The notes under the pieces are model-generated. The model made no database searches, was not told the origin of the DNA, and saw only the letters and a program-made list of their open reading frames with translations. A stretch of 64,000 nucleotides of DNA from Capra hircus (Eukaryota; Chordata; Mammalia; Artiodactyla; Bovidae): the NCBI RefSeq assembly GCF_001704415.2, contig NC_030814.1:71789121-71853120 (forward strand), given 5' to 3'. Of this stretch, positions 1 to 11,400 are shown one piece after another; within the stretch, counting starts at the first letter, position 1, and each line of letters starts with the position of its first letter. A program made the translations under genes and the position numbers.

Positions 1-597
1 CTGTGTTTCCGTCATATGGGTTTGGGAGCTTGTTCATGAGAGTAAATATGCTCTTCCTCATTAAAACATTTTATTAAGCACTTACCTCAGAATGGTTTCT
101 TTACTCGAAAAGTAGCTAACATGGAATGGGCACTGTGTGCCCAAGAGTTGGTTCTGAGCGGCTGACATGAGTTAACTCACTTCGCTCCATGCCCTTGTGG
201 ATGCAGGAGATCTGTAGGGAGAGCTCGTTGAGGTTCCGCCTCATTGAGCACTTCCCTCTTGGAGAGGAGCTCCATGTCCACACTGACATGCACAGCCGAG
301 GCCTGGAGTCTGGACCCCCCCGCCCCGCCATGACCGCAGCAGCCATGTCGTCTGCAGCCGAGGCCTCTGGTCCCCCCTCCGTGACCGCAGCGGCCATGTC
401 GTCTGCAGCCCACTCGCCATACTCGGTGTTCCCTGAATTCCTGAAGTAGGCAAGTTGGCATCTGGTACTCTATAACTCTCACCCTTGACTGTATGTTAAA
501 GTCACCTAGAAAAGGAAAGTGAGCCTGCCTTCTTCTCCAGCTCTGGTGTAAGAAGGTGGGGCCTGGGCAAGGGCAGGCTTTTTTGGTTTTGTTTTTT
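1..597. other. Intergenic; contains a short 51-bp-period duplication
   Basis: No recognised gene. A 29-bp core (TGACCGCAGCAGCCATGTCG and nine more bases) at 331-359 recurs at 382-410 with one change, and the preceding GCCGAGGCCT phrase is repeated as well, giving a 51-bp period. The repeat is CpG-bearing and open in several frames, but no splice structure or family match is evident. Confidence 0.45.
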
Positions 598-920
598 AAA
601 TATAAGTATTTATTTACTTTAATAATTTGATGTATTTGATTTTTGGCGGTGCTGGGTCTTCACTGCTGCAGGCTTTTCTCGAGTCACAGAGGGGGGCTGC
701 TCCCTAGTCGCAGTGCTCAGGCTTCTCACTGTGGTGGCTGCTCTTGTTGTGGAGCGCGGGCGTCAGCAGTTGCAGCTCCTGGCCTCCAGAGCACAGGTGA
801 GTGGTTGTGGCGCCTGGGCTCAGCCACTCTGGCATGTGGGATCCTCCTGGACCAGGGATTGAACCCGTGCCTCCTGCATTGGCAGGTGGATTCTTTGCCG
901 CCAAGCCAGCAGGGAAGCCC
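598..920 (-). mobile_element. tRNA-Glu-derived SINE (CHR-type), long form
   Basis: In inverted orientation it shows GCTGGGTCTTCACTGCTGCA, GGGATTGAACCCGTGCCTCC (tRNA B-box region) and the head GGGAAGCCC at the right end. Confidence 0.85.
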
Positions 921-1479
921 AAGGGCAGTTTTAAAAGCACTCCCTCCCCGGCCCGGGTGGTTCTGATGAGAATCCAGGCTTGAGAACCAGCAGGTGTCAG
1001 GTCACTGATTTGAAGGCAAAGCGTAAAGTGATGGTGTTGGTCTTTGCTTGACTGTCAGGGTCTTCTTTATATTCCTCTCAAAATTCACACCCAGGGGTGC
1101 TTCCTCAGAAAATTAGATGGTTAGATGTATGTTCTTACTTTGTCTTTTCATACCCATGGGATCATGATGCTGTAATCTACGTTTCTGCTAAGTGTGTTTA
1201 AAAATTGAGTTATTTGATCATCTGAAAGTTATAAATGCATATCCCTGGACCTGCTGTGCGGTGTGATAAAAAACATTTCAAAATGTTTACATACCTCTTC
1301 TCCCTCTGCCCTAAACCTGTGCCCTCCCCTCAGATGTGACCACTGCTGGTTCTGACTTTTTCTGTGTTTCTAAAAAATTTTACCATGGAAGTGTGTGTGT
1401 CCCTCAGTACATAGTATTATTTTGCATTTAAAAAATTATAAATGGTCACAGATGTATTCCTCAATGTCTATTTGTTTAT
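921..1479. other. Intergenic, nothing identified
   Basis: AT-rich sequence with no supported gene. The phrase near 1230-1390 vaguely resembles old LINE 3' ends but is too diverged to call. Confidence 0.3.
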
Positions 1480-1592
1480 TTTTGGCCTCACCACTTGGTT
1501 TGCAGGATCCTCATTCCCTGACCAGGGGTTGAACCCTGGCCTGTGGCAGTGAAAGCGTGGAGTCCTGACCCCCAGACCACCAGGGAATTCCC
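1480..1592 (-). mobile_element. tRNA-Glu SINE, short
   Basis: CCTGACCAGGGGTTGAACCC and the terminal CCACCAGGGAATTCCC show an inverted SINE head. Confidence 0.8.
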
Positions 1593-3798
1593 TTCCTCAG
1601 TGCTTAAAATTCACCGTTGTTTGTGAGCCTTTGGACTACATGCAGCTCAAGGTGTGGCCTGAGCAGACTCCAGTTCCGTTCTGCACTGCTGGACATTTAG
1701 GCGGTTTCCAGGTTTTGCCCTTAGAGCTCTGCTCTGCACAATTCGTGAGCAGTCTTCATGCACTAGTGTACAGGAGCTACTGCTGTAACCCATGTGAGTT
1801 TCAGTTCTATTACAGGTCAGGGTGCTCTCCAAAAGGGGTCGCATCCATTCCACACCCCATCTTGGCTGCCAGCCCACTGCCGCTTCTCAGCACTTGATGT
1901 TGTTAAGAGTGCTCAATTTTTGGTAGTCTGATGAGTGTACAAAAGTCTTCATTTGTGTTTCTCTTCTCGTCAGTGGAGGATCTTTGTATCCTCAAAGAGG
2001 CATTAAGAAGTTGGGGCCCAGACTTTGGAGACGGTGGGACCTGGCAGATACTTGGACTCCCAGCAGGGAGGGAGTGCAGTGTAACAGTTGCTTCTGCTGA
2101 CGAATGGGGCAAGGTGTGTGCTGCTGTGAGTGCTGAATGGGCTGGAGCCTCTGGCTACTGCTGCTTCCCTTGGAAAAAGGAGAGCAGTCCCATCTGTCTG
2201 CTCTTCTAGTCTCCATCCAGGACTTCCCAAGAGCAGAACCCAGCAGGAGGCTGGCTGGCTAAGGAGCATGACAAGCATAGTTTACAGAGTTCCAGACACA
2301 GCACCACACAACAGTATAAAGATGTGGGCTTGTGGCTTAGAGATGATGACTAACCTGCAGACAGCAGGCTGCTGGGCACGCGGCTGCCTGGAGGGTGGCA
2401 CACCAGGGTCCCTGGACCCGCCACTGCTGCAGAGGGCATTCACAAGGAGAGAAATCAAACTTACATGCATGTGTAGTTTTCTTTTACTCATGGTTGAAAT
2501 TAATTCCAACTCATGCAAGGGTGATCAGAAGGAGAATCGAATATGTAGAAGGAGGAACGACGTTAAATGGCTAAGTTGGTAAATTTAGTAGGAGCGTCAC
2601 TTGTCATTGAGAATGTGGGAGGGAGTGGATCTCATGGAGAAGGGATGTTAGGAGGGGAGTGGGCAAACCCTGCTCTGCCTTGCTTGAAGCCTTGTGGAGG
2701 AGACAGGGATTCACAATAAACTGGGTGGCTTGAGGCAGACGCTCCCAGTCTCAGCTGATGCACTTAGACACAACTGCTTGGCTGAGCACTCCAGAAACCT
2801 CAGTGTCTGAACTGGGGTCCCCTCGGTATCCTGTGGTACTAATCTTAAGTAGTCAGCATTAAGCCACCCTCCTGAGGGAGGGGCAGAACAGGAAACCAAC
2901 AGAAATTGTTTGGGATTTTGGTTATAAATGGCTGTTCTTAAAATGTGCACTGACTTGCCTTCCTGGTCTCTTTGCTCTCCAATTCTTGTGTTCCAGGCCC
3001 TTTTGCATTTTGTGTTTTGTTTTGTGGAATATGCCTTTTAGATACTCTCTTAGAGACAGTTCAGGGGAAGTTATCATTCTGAATTCTTCTCTGAAAACAG
3101 GTTTATTTTGATCTTATACTTGCGTTTAGTGAGGTCAACTATAAGTCTGATGTCATCTTCTGATTCTTGCTCCTCTCTGATTCTTCTTTCTAGAAGTTTT
3201 TTGGAGTATTTTTGTTTGATGGTTTGAAACGTGGCCAGGATGTGTCTGGGTCTGAATCTTTTTCTTTTTCTCGCTTCCTTGGCACTAGGCATCTCTTTTG
3301 TTTGACACTTGTGTCTTTATTTGGCTCTGGGAGGTTTTCTTCTGTTACTGTCTTACATCATCCACTCTTCTGAGACCTGCTGTGCTCGTTTGACAGCACT
3401 GCCCAAAGTTCTCTCCTGTTTCTCCACTCAAGAGGTAGGCTCCATGTTCTGTCTGCCCCTCCTTACGTCCGGTGGGCTTCTGTTTGCCTCCGTTAGTGGA
3501 ATGTGGCAGAGGTGAGGTGCTGTGACTTCTGAGGCTGGCCTTAAAGGCCAGGCAGCTTCACCCGCTTACCTGGGACACTGGCCCCGGGAGCCCCGAGCCA
3601 CCGTGGAAGCAGGCCTCCAGTCCCAGCTGGTCCCGTCCCTCAGCCTCCGGGTGCAGACATGCGAGGGAAAAAGCCATCCGGGCTCCTGCATCAGCTGTCC
3701 AGGTCCTTCAGCAGAAGCCCCCGATGTCATGGACTGGATGTGGAGCAATTCCTTTGCTCCTTCCGTATCCCTGAACCAGAGAGTCCTAAAGGGATTGC
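1593..3798. other. Intergenic, no gene supported
   Basis: Only short, uncoordinated open frames occur. A lysine/arginine-rich minus-strand frame at 3074-3292 was considered and rejected. No repeat is confidently recognised. Confidence 0.35.
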
Positions 3799-3922
3799 TG
3801 GGACTTAACTGGTGGTCCAGTGGTTAGAACTCTGTGCTTCTACTGCAGGGGGCGTGGGTTCAGTCCTTGGTAGGGGAATTAGGATCCTGTGCGTGCCACA
3901 TGGTACAGCCAAAAGGAAAAGA
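3799..3922 (+). mobile_element. tRNA-Glu SINE
   Basis: The head CTGGGACTTAACTGGTGGTC, then GGGTTCAGTCCTTGG and the A-rich tail AGCCAAAAGGAAAAG, are in sense orientation. Confidence 0.8.
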
Positions 3923-5683
3923 AACATTCTGATATTTCTTTAAATAGTCCATCAGTAAGTAAATGAATAAACAAATGGTTAACATCAACAAAAAGAGATT
4001 GCTGTTTTACATCACCAAGTTTCAGCGTGGCTTTTTATGCAGCAGCGGATGATTGGACCATGCACACACCCCCACCACCGCTCCTCACCGCCACCTGGTT
4101 CTCTCCTGAGCTCCAGTTGAGAGGAAGTGCCTTGGCCTTGATCACTCTGCCATCCTGGGCCCTCGGTCATCCAGTTGTTGGAAGACAGTCATTTCCCCCA
4201 GCAGATGTGAGCCTCTTGCCAGTGCCTTATGCTGACTCTGCAGTCTAGATGGGCGATGTTTGGACTGACATGTGCCAACCCTTGGGGACATCACTCCCGG
4301 CCTCTTCCCATTTCTGGCGGTGGGGAAGGGCAGTCCCTGTACATGCAGGGCCACAGGTGACTGTCACGTTAAGTGGCTGCGGACCTCCTCCACCTGCTGT
4401 AACATACCGTAGGCATGCTTGCAGCTAGTAAAGGAGAAGTTCATCAGAGCACTGGGTGCCAAAGTCCAGGCCTTTGAGGACCGTAAGTGTGCTCCCCTTT
4501 CCCGTCTTGGGAGGGCTGGGTGCAGACATGCAAGTATCAGCGTAAGGTAGCCCATAGCTCTCAGAGTGGGGTCCAGGGGCACCAGGCCAACTGACCCAAA
4601 CTGCTGGGGCAGAGCCTGGCAATATGCATTTTTCAAAAAAGAGGAGGCCTGTGCACACCATAGATGCTGTCCATATTAGCATTCTCTGGTGGCTTCCAGA
4701 AACTCACTACAAAGCATTCTGAAAACCTATGATAACAGTAAAACAGTCCAGTAGAAATATTGCTTTATCTAGAATGAAACTGGGAAAATTTCAGTGTTCA
4801 TCATCTTGGACACAAAATCCATTTGGTAACAGTACTCCCTACTCTTCCCCCAGAAAGCAGACAAGTACAGCATTGTAACTCTAGAGCCCAAGCATCCATC
4901 TCCTTAACCAATCTCCATTTAAGGGTGAGTGCAAGGAACAGGGTCAGGACAAGCCCCAGAAAGCACCCCTTGGCAGCTCATTCCTGCTAACATTCCAGTC
5001 AAATATTACCTAGTAAGAAAATTCCCAAACTTAGGATGGAATCATTAGAATTTTACTCTCATATTCTCTCTCTTGGAGACCCAGTGTCAGAGTTCCCTCA
5101 GTTTCCAAGAGCATGGCCTCCCTTGAAGGGAACTTCATTTGAGGGAGAGCCTCTACTTTTTCCTGGGCTGGTGTTTGAAGTCCCAGATTTGTGGGCTGGA
5201 GCGACGTTTTGTGGCAGCTCTTCAGCCTTGAGCATTCCAATTCAGAATTTTGATAATGAGACTCTCTCTAAAATCTACTTACAGAAATTTAAACCTGGAA
5301 TGCAAAAATAAATGCTTTTAGGCTGTAGCCTAATTCTTAACATTGCTTGAATTGCTTATGTTTCTGTTCATCCATGCATATCATCTGAGAGCAAAGTTCA
5401 TGTCACGCTGAGTGTGCACAGCAATACAAGTTCCCGTAAATAGGCCAACTCACCGTTTAAGTAAGAAAGTGTCATCTACCTGACAGACCCTAGAGAATCA
5501 CACCCCAGAAACATTTGTGACTAAGAAAGGAGGAGACCCCCTCAAAGCAGAAACTGTATCAATCACATCAGGAACTGAAGTTTTTGCCAAGGAGAACTGC
5601 TAAAAACAGTTACATGTGTTCATTGAAATAACTTACAGGTAGTATCAATTCTGTTGTGTGTTTATTTAAAAACATATCAAATA
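3923..5683. other. Intergenic, nothing identified
   Basis: Unique-looking DNA. No RNA gene or spliced coding structure is visible. Confidence 0.3.
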
Positions 5684-5800
5684 GGGACTTCCTTGGTGGT
5701 CCAGTGAAGACTTAGCCTTTCAGTGCAGGGATACAGGTTTGTTCCCTGGTTGTGGAGCGAAGATCCCACATGCCTCTCAGCCCCAAGACCAAAAACATAA
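5684..5800 (+). mobile_element. tRNA-Glu SINE
   Basis: AGGGACTTCCTTGGTGGTCC starts it and ACCAAAAACATAAAAC ends it. Confidence 0.8.
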
Positions 5801-7665
5801 AACAGAAGCAATTATTGTAACAAATTCAATAAAGACTAAAAATGGTCTCCATCAAAAAGAAAAAACCCACATCTAATAATACATGCAATGATTTAAAAAT
5901 CAAATACATCAAAGGCCATAGCAGCAGCAACAAAAATGACCACTCTCCACGATCCCCAGTTCTGCTCTCCAGGGGCAGGGATTTTCAGCTCTTAGCTCTT
6001 TTTCCTGGCAGTTACTTTTGTGTTTCTAAATGATATGCCTGTTTTGTCTGAATATCTAAGTGTTCAGCATTATGCATTCACTTCCTTGTATGATACAGCT
6101 CTTTCACGTCCGCCTTCTCCCCAACCTCCAAATGTGATTATGTCCCTATTTTTAGCTAAAGAAGTGATCATTATCACGATGCAAATGTATTCTACTTTCA
6201 AGCCAGGTAGAGCCAACCCAGTTCCAGCGCCTGACTGTGCAGCTTTGAGCTTTTCCTTGGGTTGCCACTTGCCTCGTTTTTAACTTGCAGTGTTTCCCGT
6301 GTACCAACCCTCAGACCCCCCTGAAGCTTCTCCACAGTGTTTCCGCCTCCTTTCCCAGTCGTTCCCCCTCAGGCCCAGGTGCCCCATGCCTAGGTTCTTT
6401 GCCGTCCTGAGTGGGAGCTCCTTCTCCTGGGCTTCCTTCTCTTTCTTCTTAGGCACGAGTGTGTACTTTAGCTAAAATCTGAACTCTGAGCCCTGGTGGG
6501 ACCTTTGGTTGTCTTTCTCCTCCCAGCTTCTCTAGAGTTAGCACAGACAGAATTCCATCAAGCGTCCACCTCAGCCTGTTACACGCACCCAGCAGCTCCA
6601 GACCCCTCCTTCCCGAACATACCATAAAGACAGTACCTTGACCCACATGTTACATGTCAGTTGTACCTCAGCAAAGCTGGGGGGGGATTATGTGAAATTT
6701 TAGATGGAAATAGTGATAAACGCAGTGGTTGTAGACTTCTGGCTGTGCTTGAATCCTTCCTTCACCCTTGGACCTTGACAGGATCAAGTTCAACTCCTGT
6801 GTGTCTCTGTGTCATCGTAATAGGGGGTCAGATCTGTCTGCCTCAGGATTTCTGAGAGCAACGCATACGTGAACCCATTACACGGAATAATGCCTGTCTG
6901 CCAAGACAGAGCCCCCAGTAACTGTTACTATTAATACAAATTATGCTGCTCTTTGCTTCCATTTTGTAACATGGACTCTCTGGCTGTGGAAATTAGTTTT
7001 ATGTCCCTCAGTAAAGTTGGTAGTTTTCTGTCTAAAAATTCCTATTTCTCATGACTTTTATTCTAATTATTTTATTGTATGTTGAGCTCAATCTAGTTTA
7101 TTTATCAAATTTTTTCTAATATATTTCCTGATCCCTCTTTTAAAAAATAAGCAATTTTAATTTTGAGCTAATTGGAATCCATTAGCTTTTTTTTACTTTC
7201 TAATTATATCACCTTCAAACCATAAAAGATTTTCTAGATCTTAGAAAAATACCCGCAGGCTTCACACACTCAGTTGGGGGACGCTGTCTTCCAGATGTGT
7301 GCTATGTCCTTCACTCCTGTCAAAACCTAGATTTAATCCAGGGTGACCTTTTCCAGCTCTGTTGCTGGTGGTGGTGAGAAGTTAGTGGGAGTCATCAAGT
7401 GGTGCTTCCAGAATGCTCTTTGAAGGGGCCGGCTCAGCCTGACGCTCACCCTTCTGCCCCTGCCCCTGCTCCTTCCTGGGATGTGCACCTAATGTTCGGA
7501 AGTGCAGTGGCCATCCAAGAGGTGAACTCCAGGACACTATCCCATGTCACAGCAGAAAGGCAGAAGGAGTTGCTGGCTGCAGCAGTCCTGCCAACCCTGC
7601 ATACCTGATGCTGAACACTTTGTTTCCTGAGAGAAAAGGAAATTTATAACGAAACAGAAACAGAC
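5801..7665. other. Intergenic, nothing identified
   Basis: AT-rich in 7000-7250. Short open frames only and no recognised repeats. Confidence 0.3.
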
Positions 7666-7790
7666 TGGGACTTCTCTGGCAGTCCAGTGGTTAAGACTTC
7701 ACACTTCCACTGCAGTGGGGCTTGGGATCCCAGGTCAGAGAACGAAGATCCTGCATATTGCTCATTGTGCCCCCTGCAAAGCCAAAGAGA
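7666..7790 (+). mobile_element. tRNA-Glu SINE
   Basis: GGGACTTCTCTGGCAGTCCA to GCAAAGCCAAAGAGAAAC, sense orientation. Confidence 0.8.
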
Positions 7791-7869
7791 AACAGACTCA
7801 CAGATACAGGGAACAAACTACTGGTCACCACAGGGTGAGGGTAGGGGCAGGGGTAACATCGATGAAGGG

Positions 7870-8062
7870 GATTAAGAGGTACAAACTACTGTGTGTAAAA
7901 TAAATAAGATGCAAGGATATAATGTACAGCACAGGGAATACAGTCAATAGGTTATCATAACTTTGTTTGGTATGCAATTATAAAAATATTGAATCACTGT
8001 TGTACACCTGAAACTAATATAGTTAAGCTCAACCATACATCACTTAAAAACAATTAAAAGCC
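7870..8062 (+). mobile_element. L1 3'-end fragment
   Basis: ATAATGTACAGCACAGGGAA, TACACCTGAAACTAATATAG and the A-rich end are typical of L1 3' UTR sequence in sense orientation. Confidence 0.7.
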
Positions 8063-8100
8063 CTATGGGATGAAGCCACAGGTTGGCCTCTGTCACTGGC

Positions 8101-8237
8101 AGCCCAGTTCAGTTTCTAACGGCATCACTGACTCATGGACCTGAGTTTGAGTAAAGCTCCAAGAGTTGGTAATGGACAGGGAAGCCTGGTGTGCTGCAGT
8201 CCATGGGGTCGCAAAGAGTTGGACTGAACTGAATGGA
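8101..8237 (+). mobile_element. BovB/BOV-A 3'-end fragment
   Basis: GGCATCACTGACTCATGGAC through GGGTCGCAAAGAGTTGGACT and ACTGAACTGAA is the BovB terminal segment. The last hundred or so bases are all that remain. Confidence 0.75.
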
Positions 8238-8383
8238 TTCATGAGAGACTTCAACCATTTACTGAAAAGACTGCTTTCCCTAAAGGATGATTCTGAAGAG
8301 TCGCAGTTAGCCATGAAGTGACATGTGTTTACACAAGAATGTGCTGGGACCTAATTCTTCACTTCAGTTCACTCCCTGTTTGT

Positions 8384-8505
8384 TGTTTATTTATTTTTAT
8401 TGAAGTATGTTGATTTACAATGCTGTGTTAGTTTCTGCTGTACAGCTAAGTGATTCAGTTATATATTTATATTTATATATAATATATAAATAGATATAAA
8501 TCCTT
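8384..8505 (-). mobile_element. Ruminant L1 3'-end, left part (split by BovB)
   Basis: TTGAAGTATGTTGATTTACA followed by GCTGTACAGCTAAGTGATTC is antisense ruminant L1 3' sequence. The same L1 text resumes at 11240-11400, so BovB and SINE material was inserted in between. Confidence 0.75.
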
Positions 8506-8527
8506 TGTGTGTGTGTGTGTGTGTGTG
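8506..8527. repeat. (GT)n microsatellite
   Basis: Eleven GT units abut the 3' end of the inverted SINE that follows. Confidence 0.9.
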
Positions 8528-8655
8528 CATGCTAAGTCATTTCAGTCATGTCTGACTCTTTGCAACCCTATGGACTGTAGCTTGCCAGGCTCCTCTGTCC
8601 CTGGGATTCACCAGGCAAGAATACTGGAGTGGGTTGCATGCCCTCCTCCAGGAAA
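8528..8655 (-). mobile_element. Bov-tA-type SINE
   Basis: GCATGCTAAGTCATTTCAGT, then TATGGACTGTAGCTTGCCAG and AAGAATACTGGAGTGGGTTG, inverted. Confidence 0.85.
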
Positions 8656-8991
8656 AATTATATATATTTAATTATAAAAATTATATATATATATATAATT
8701 ATATGTACATCGAGTCGGTGATACCATCCAGCCATTTCATCTTCTGTCGTCCCCTTTTCTTCCTGCCCCCAATCCCTCCCAGCATCAGAGTCTTTTCCAA
8801 TGAGTCAACTCTTTGCACGAGGTGGCCAAAGTATTGGAGTTTTAGCTTTAGCATCAGTCCTTACAATGAACACCCAGGACTGATCTCCTTTATAATGGAC
8901 TGGTTGGATCTCCTTGCAGTCCAAGGGACTCTCAAAAGTCTTCTCTAACACCACAGTTCAAAAGCATCAATTCTTTGGCACTCAGCTTTCT

Positions 8992-9200
8992 TCCCTGGTG
9001 GCTCAGAGGTTAAAGCGTCTGCCTGCAATGTGGGAGACCTGGGTTCGATCCCTGGGTCGGGAAGATCCCCTGGAGAAGGAAATGGCAACCCACTCCAGTA
9101 TTCTTGCCTGGAGAATCCCATGGACGGAGGAGCCTGGTGGGCTATAGTCCATGGGGTCACAAAGAGTCGGACACGACTGAGCGACTTCACTTTCACTTTC
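8992..9200 (+). mobile_element. Bov-tA-type SINE nested in BovB
   Basis: CTTCCCTGGTGGCTCAGAGG begins it and TGAGCGACTTCACTTTCACT ends it. BovB text continues on both sides, so this insertion is younger than the BovB copy. Confidence 0.9.
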
Positions 9201-10726
9201 TTCACAGTCCAACTCTCACATCCATACATGACCACTGGAAAAACCATAGCCTTGACTAGATGGACCTTTGTTGGCAAAGTAATGTCTCTCCTTTTTAATA
9301 TGCTGTCTAGGTTGGTCATAACCTTCCTTCCAAGGAGTAAGCGTCTTTTAATTTCATGGCTGCAGTCACCATCTGCAGTGATTTTGGAGCCTCCAAAAAT
9401 AAACTCTGACACTGTTTCCACTGTTTCCCCATCTATTTGCCATGAAGTGATAGGACTGGATGCCGTGATCTTAGTTGCCTGAATGCTGAGCTTTAAGCCA
9501 ACTTTTTCACTCTTCTCTTTCACTTTCATCAAGAGGCTTTTGAGTTCCTCTTCACTTTCTGCCATAAGGGTGGTGTCATCTGCATATCTGAGGTTATTGA
9601 TATTTCTCCCGGCAATCTTGATTCCAGCTTGTGTTTCTTTCAGCCCGGTGTTTCTCATGATGTACTCTGCATATAAGTTAAATAAGCAGGGTGACCATAT
9701 ACAGCTTTGACGTACTCCTTTTCCTATTTGGAACCAGTCTGTTGTTCCATGTCCAGTTCTAACTGTTGCTTCATGACCTGCATATAGGTTTCTCAAGAGA
9801 CAGGTCAGGTGGTCTGGTATTTCCATCTCTTTCAGAATTTTCCACAGTTTATTGTGATCCACACAGTCAAAGGCTTTGGCATAGTCAATAAAGCAGAAAT
9901 AGATGGTTTTCTGGAACTCTCTTGCTTTTTTGATGGTCCAGTGGATGTTGGCAATTTGATCTCTGGTTCCTCTGCCTTTTCTAAAACCAGCTTGAACATC
10001 TGGAAGTTCACGGTTCACGTATTGCTGAAGCCTGGCTTGGAGAATTTTGAGCATTACTTTACTCGCGTGTGAGATGAGTACGATTGTGTGGTAGTTTGAG
10101 CATTCTTTGGCATCGCCTTTCTTAGGGATTAGAATGAAAACTGACCTTTTCCAGTCCTGTGGCCACTGCTGAGTTTTCCAAATTTGCTGGCATATTGAAT
10201 GCCGCACTTTCACAGCATCATCCTCCAGGATTTGAAATAGGTCAACTGGAATTCCATCACCTCCACTAGCTTTGTTCGTAGTGATGCTTTTTAAGGCCCA
10301 CTTGACTTCACATTCCAGAATGTCTGGCTCTAGGTGAGTGATCACACCATTGTGATTATCTTGGTCGTGAAGATCTTTTTTGTACAGTTCTTCTGTGTAT
10401 TCTTGCCACCTCTTCTTAATATCTTCTGCTTCTGTTAGGTCCAGACCATTTCTGTCCTTTATCGAGCCCATCTTTGCATGAAATGTTTCCTTGGTATCTC
10501 TAATTTTCTTGAAGAGACCTTTAGTCTTTCCCATTCTGTTGTTTTCCTCTATTTCTTTGCATTGATCATTGAGGAAGGCTTTCTTATCTCTCTCGTTATT
10601 CTTTGGAACTCTGCATTCAGATGCTTATATCTTTCCTCTTCTCCTTTGCTTTTCACTTCTCTTCTTTTACAGCTATTTGTAAAGCTTCCCCAGACAGCCA
10701 TTTTGCTTTTTTGCATTTCTTGCTGA

Positions 10727-10763
10727 GGGTCGGACACAACTGAGCGACTTCACTTTCACTTTT
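10727..10763 (+). mobile_element. SINE 3'-end scrap inside BovB
   Basis: Only the last 35-40 bp of a BOV-A SINE (GTCGGACACAACTGAGCGAC and the following TTCACTTTCACTT) interrupt the BovB frame, a severely 5'-truncated insertion. Confidence 0.75.
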
Positions 10764-11239
10764 CCATGGGGATGGTCTTGATCCCTGTCTCCTGTACAAT
10801 GTCACAAACCTCTGTCCATAGTTCACCAGGCACTCTGTCTATCATATCTAGTCCCTTAAATCTATTTCTCACTTCCACTGTATAATCATAAGGAATTTGA
10901 TTTAGGTCATACCTGAATGGTCTAGTGGTTTTCCCTACTTTCTTCAATTTAAGTCTAAATTTGGCAATAACGAGTGCATGATCTGAGCCACAGTCAGCTC
11001 CCGGTCTTGTTTTTGCTGACTCTATAGAGCTTCTCCATCTTTGGCTGCAAAGAATATAATCAATCTGATTTCAGTGTTGACCATCTGGTGATGTCCATGT
11101 ATAGAATCTCTTGTGTTGTTGGAAGAGGGTGTTTGCTATGACCAGTGCGTTCTCTTGGCAAAGCTCTATTAGCCTTTGCCCTGCTCCATTCCGTACTCCA
11201 AGGCCAAATTTGCCTGTTACCCCATGTGTTTCTTGACAT

Positions 11240-11400
11240 ATATATATAATTATATATATGTATGTAAATTCTTTATTCTTTTTTTAAAATCTTTTCCATT
11301 ATGGCCTATCATGGGATATTAAATATAGTTCTCTGTGCTATATGCAATAGGATCAAGCCATATTTGAAAGCAGAAAAGGAATAGCTGCATTTTCACGAAA
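11240..11400 (-). mobile_element. Ruminant L1 3'-end, right part
   Basis: CTTTTCCATTATGGCCTATC and ATATAGTTCTCTGTGCTATA continue the L1 text interrupted at 8505. Confidence 0.7.

Larger units (their letters stand above)
8706..11238 (-). mobile_element. BovB (RTE) LINE, 5'-truncated, about 2.5 kb
   Basis: A non-LTR retrotransposon. The 3' region lies at the left; the right end breaks off in the endonuclease domain. The longest frame (10534 to 8945, 529 codons) covers the reverse transcriptase. Motif A FIDYAKAFD is at about residues 215-223 and the catalytic YADD at about 317-320. Motif B reads GVRQSCIWSP, whereas the other copies here have QGCILSP, so a conserved Gly is lost. The last 80 or so codons come from a SINE inserted at 8992-9200. 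The upstream frame (10549-10737 and 10756-10947) is broken by a 40-bp SINE scrap. There is no host promoter or start, and it is not expected to make active protein. Confidence 0.95.

Noticed and set aside
3074..3292. 72-aa Lys/Arg-rich minus-strand frame
   Set aside because: Composition reflects T-rich plus-strand DNA. No family match, no context.
8945..10534. 529-aa protein as a host gene
   Set aside because: It is BovB reverse transcriptase fused by nested insertion to antisense SINE sequence; no start, promoter or introns.
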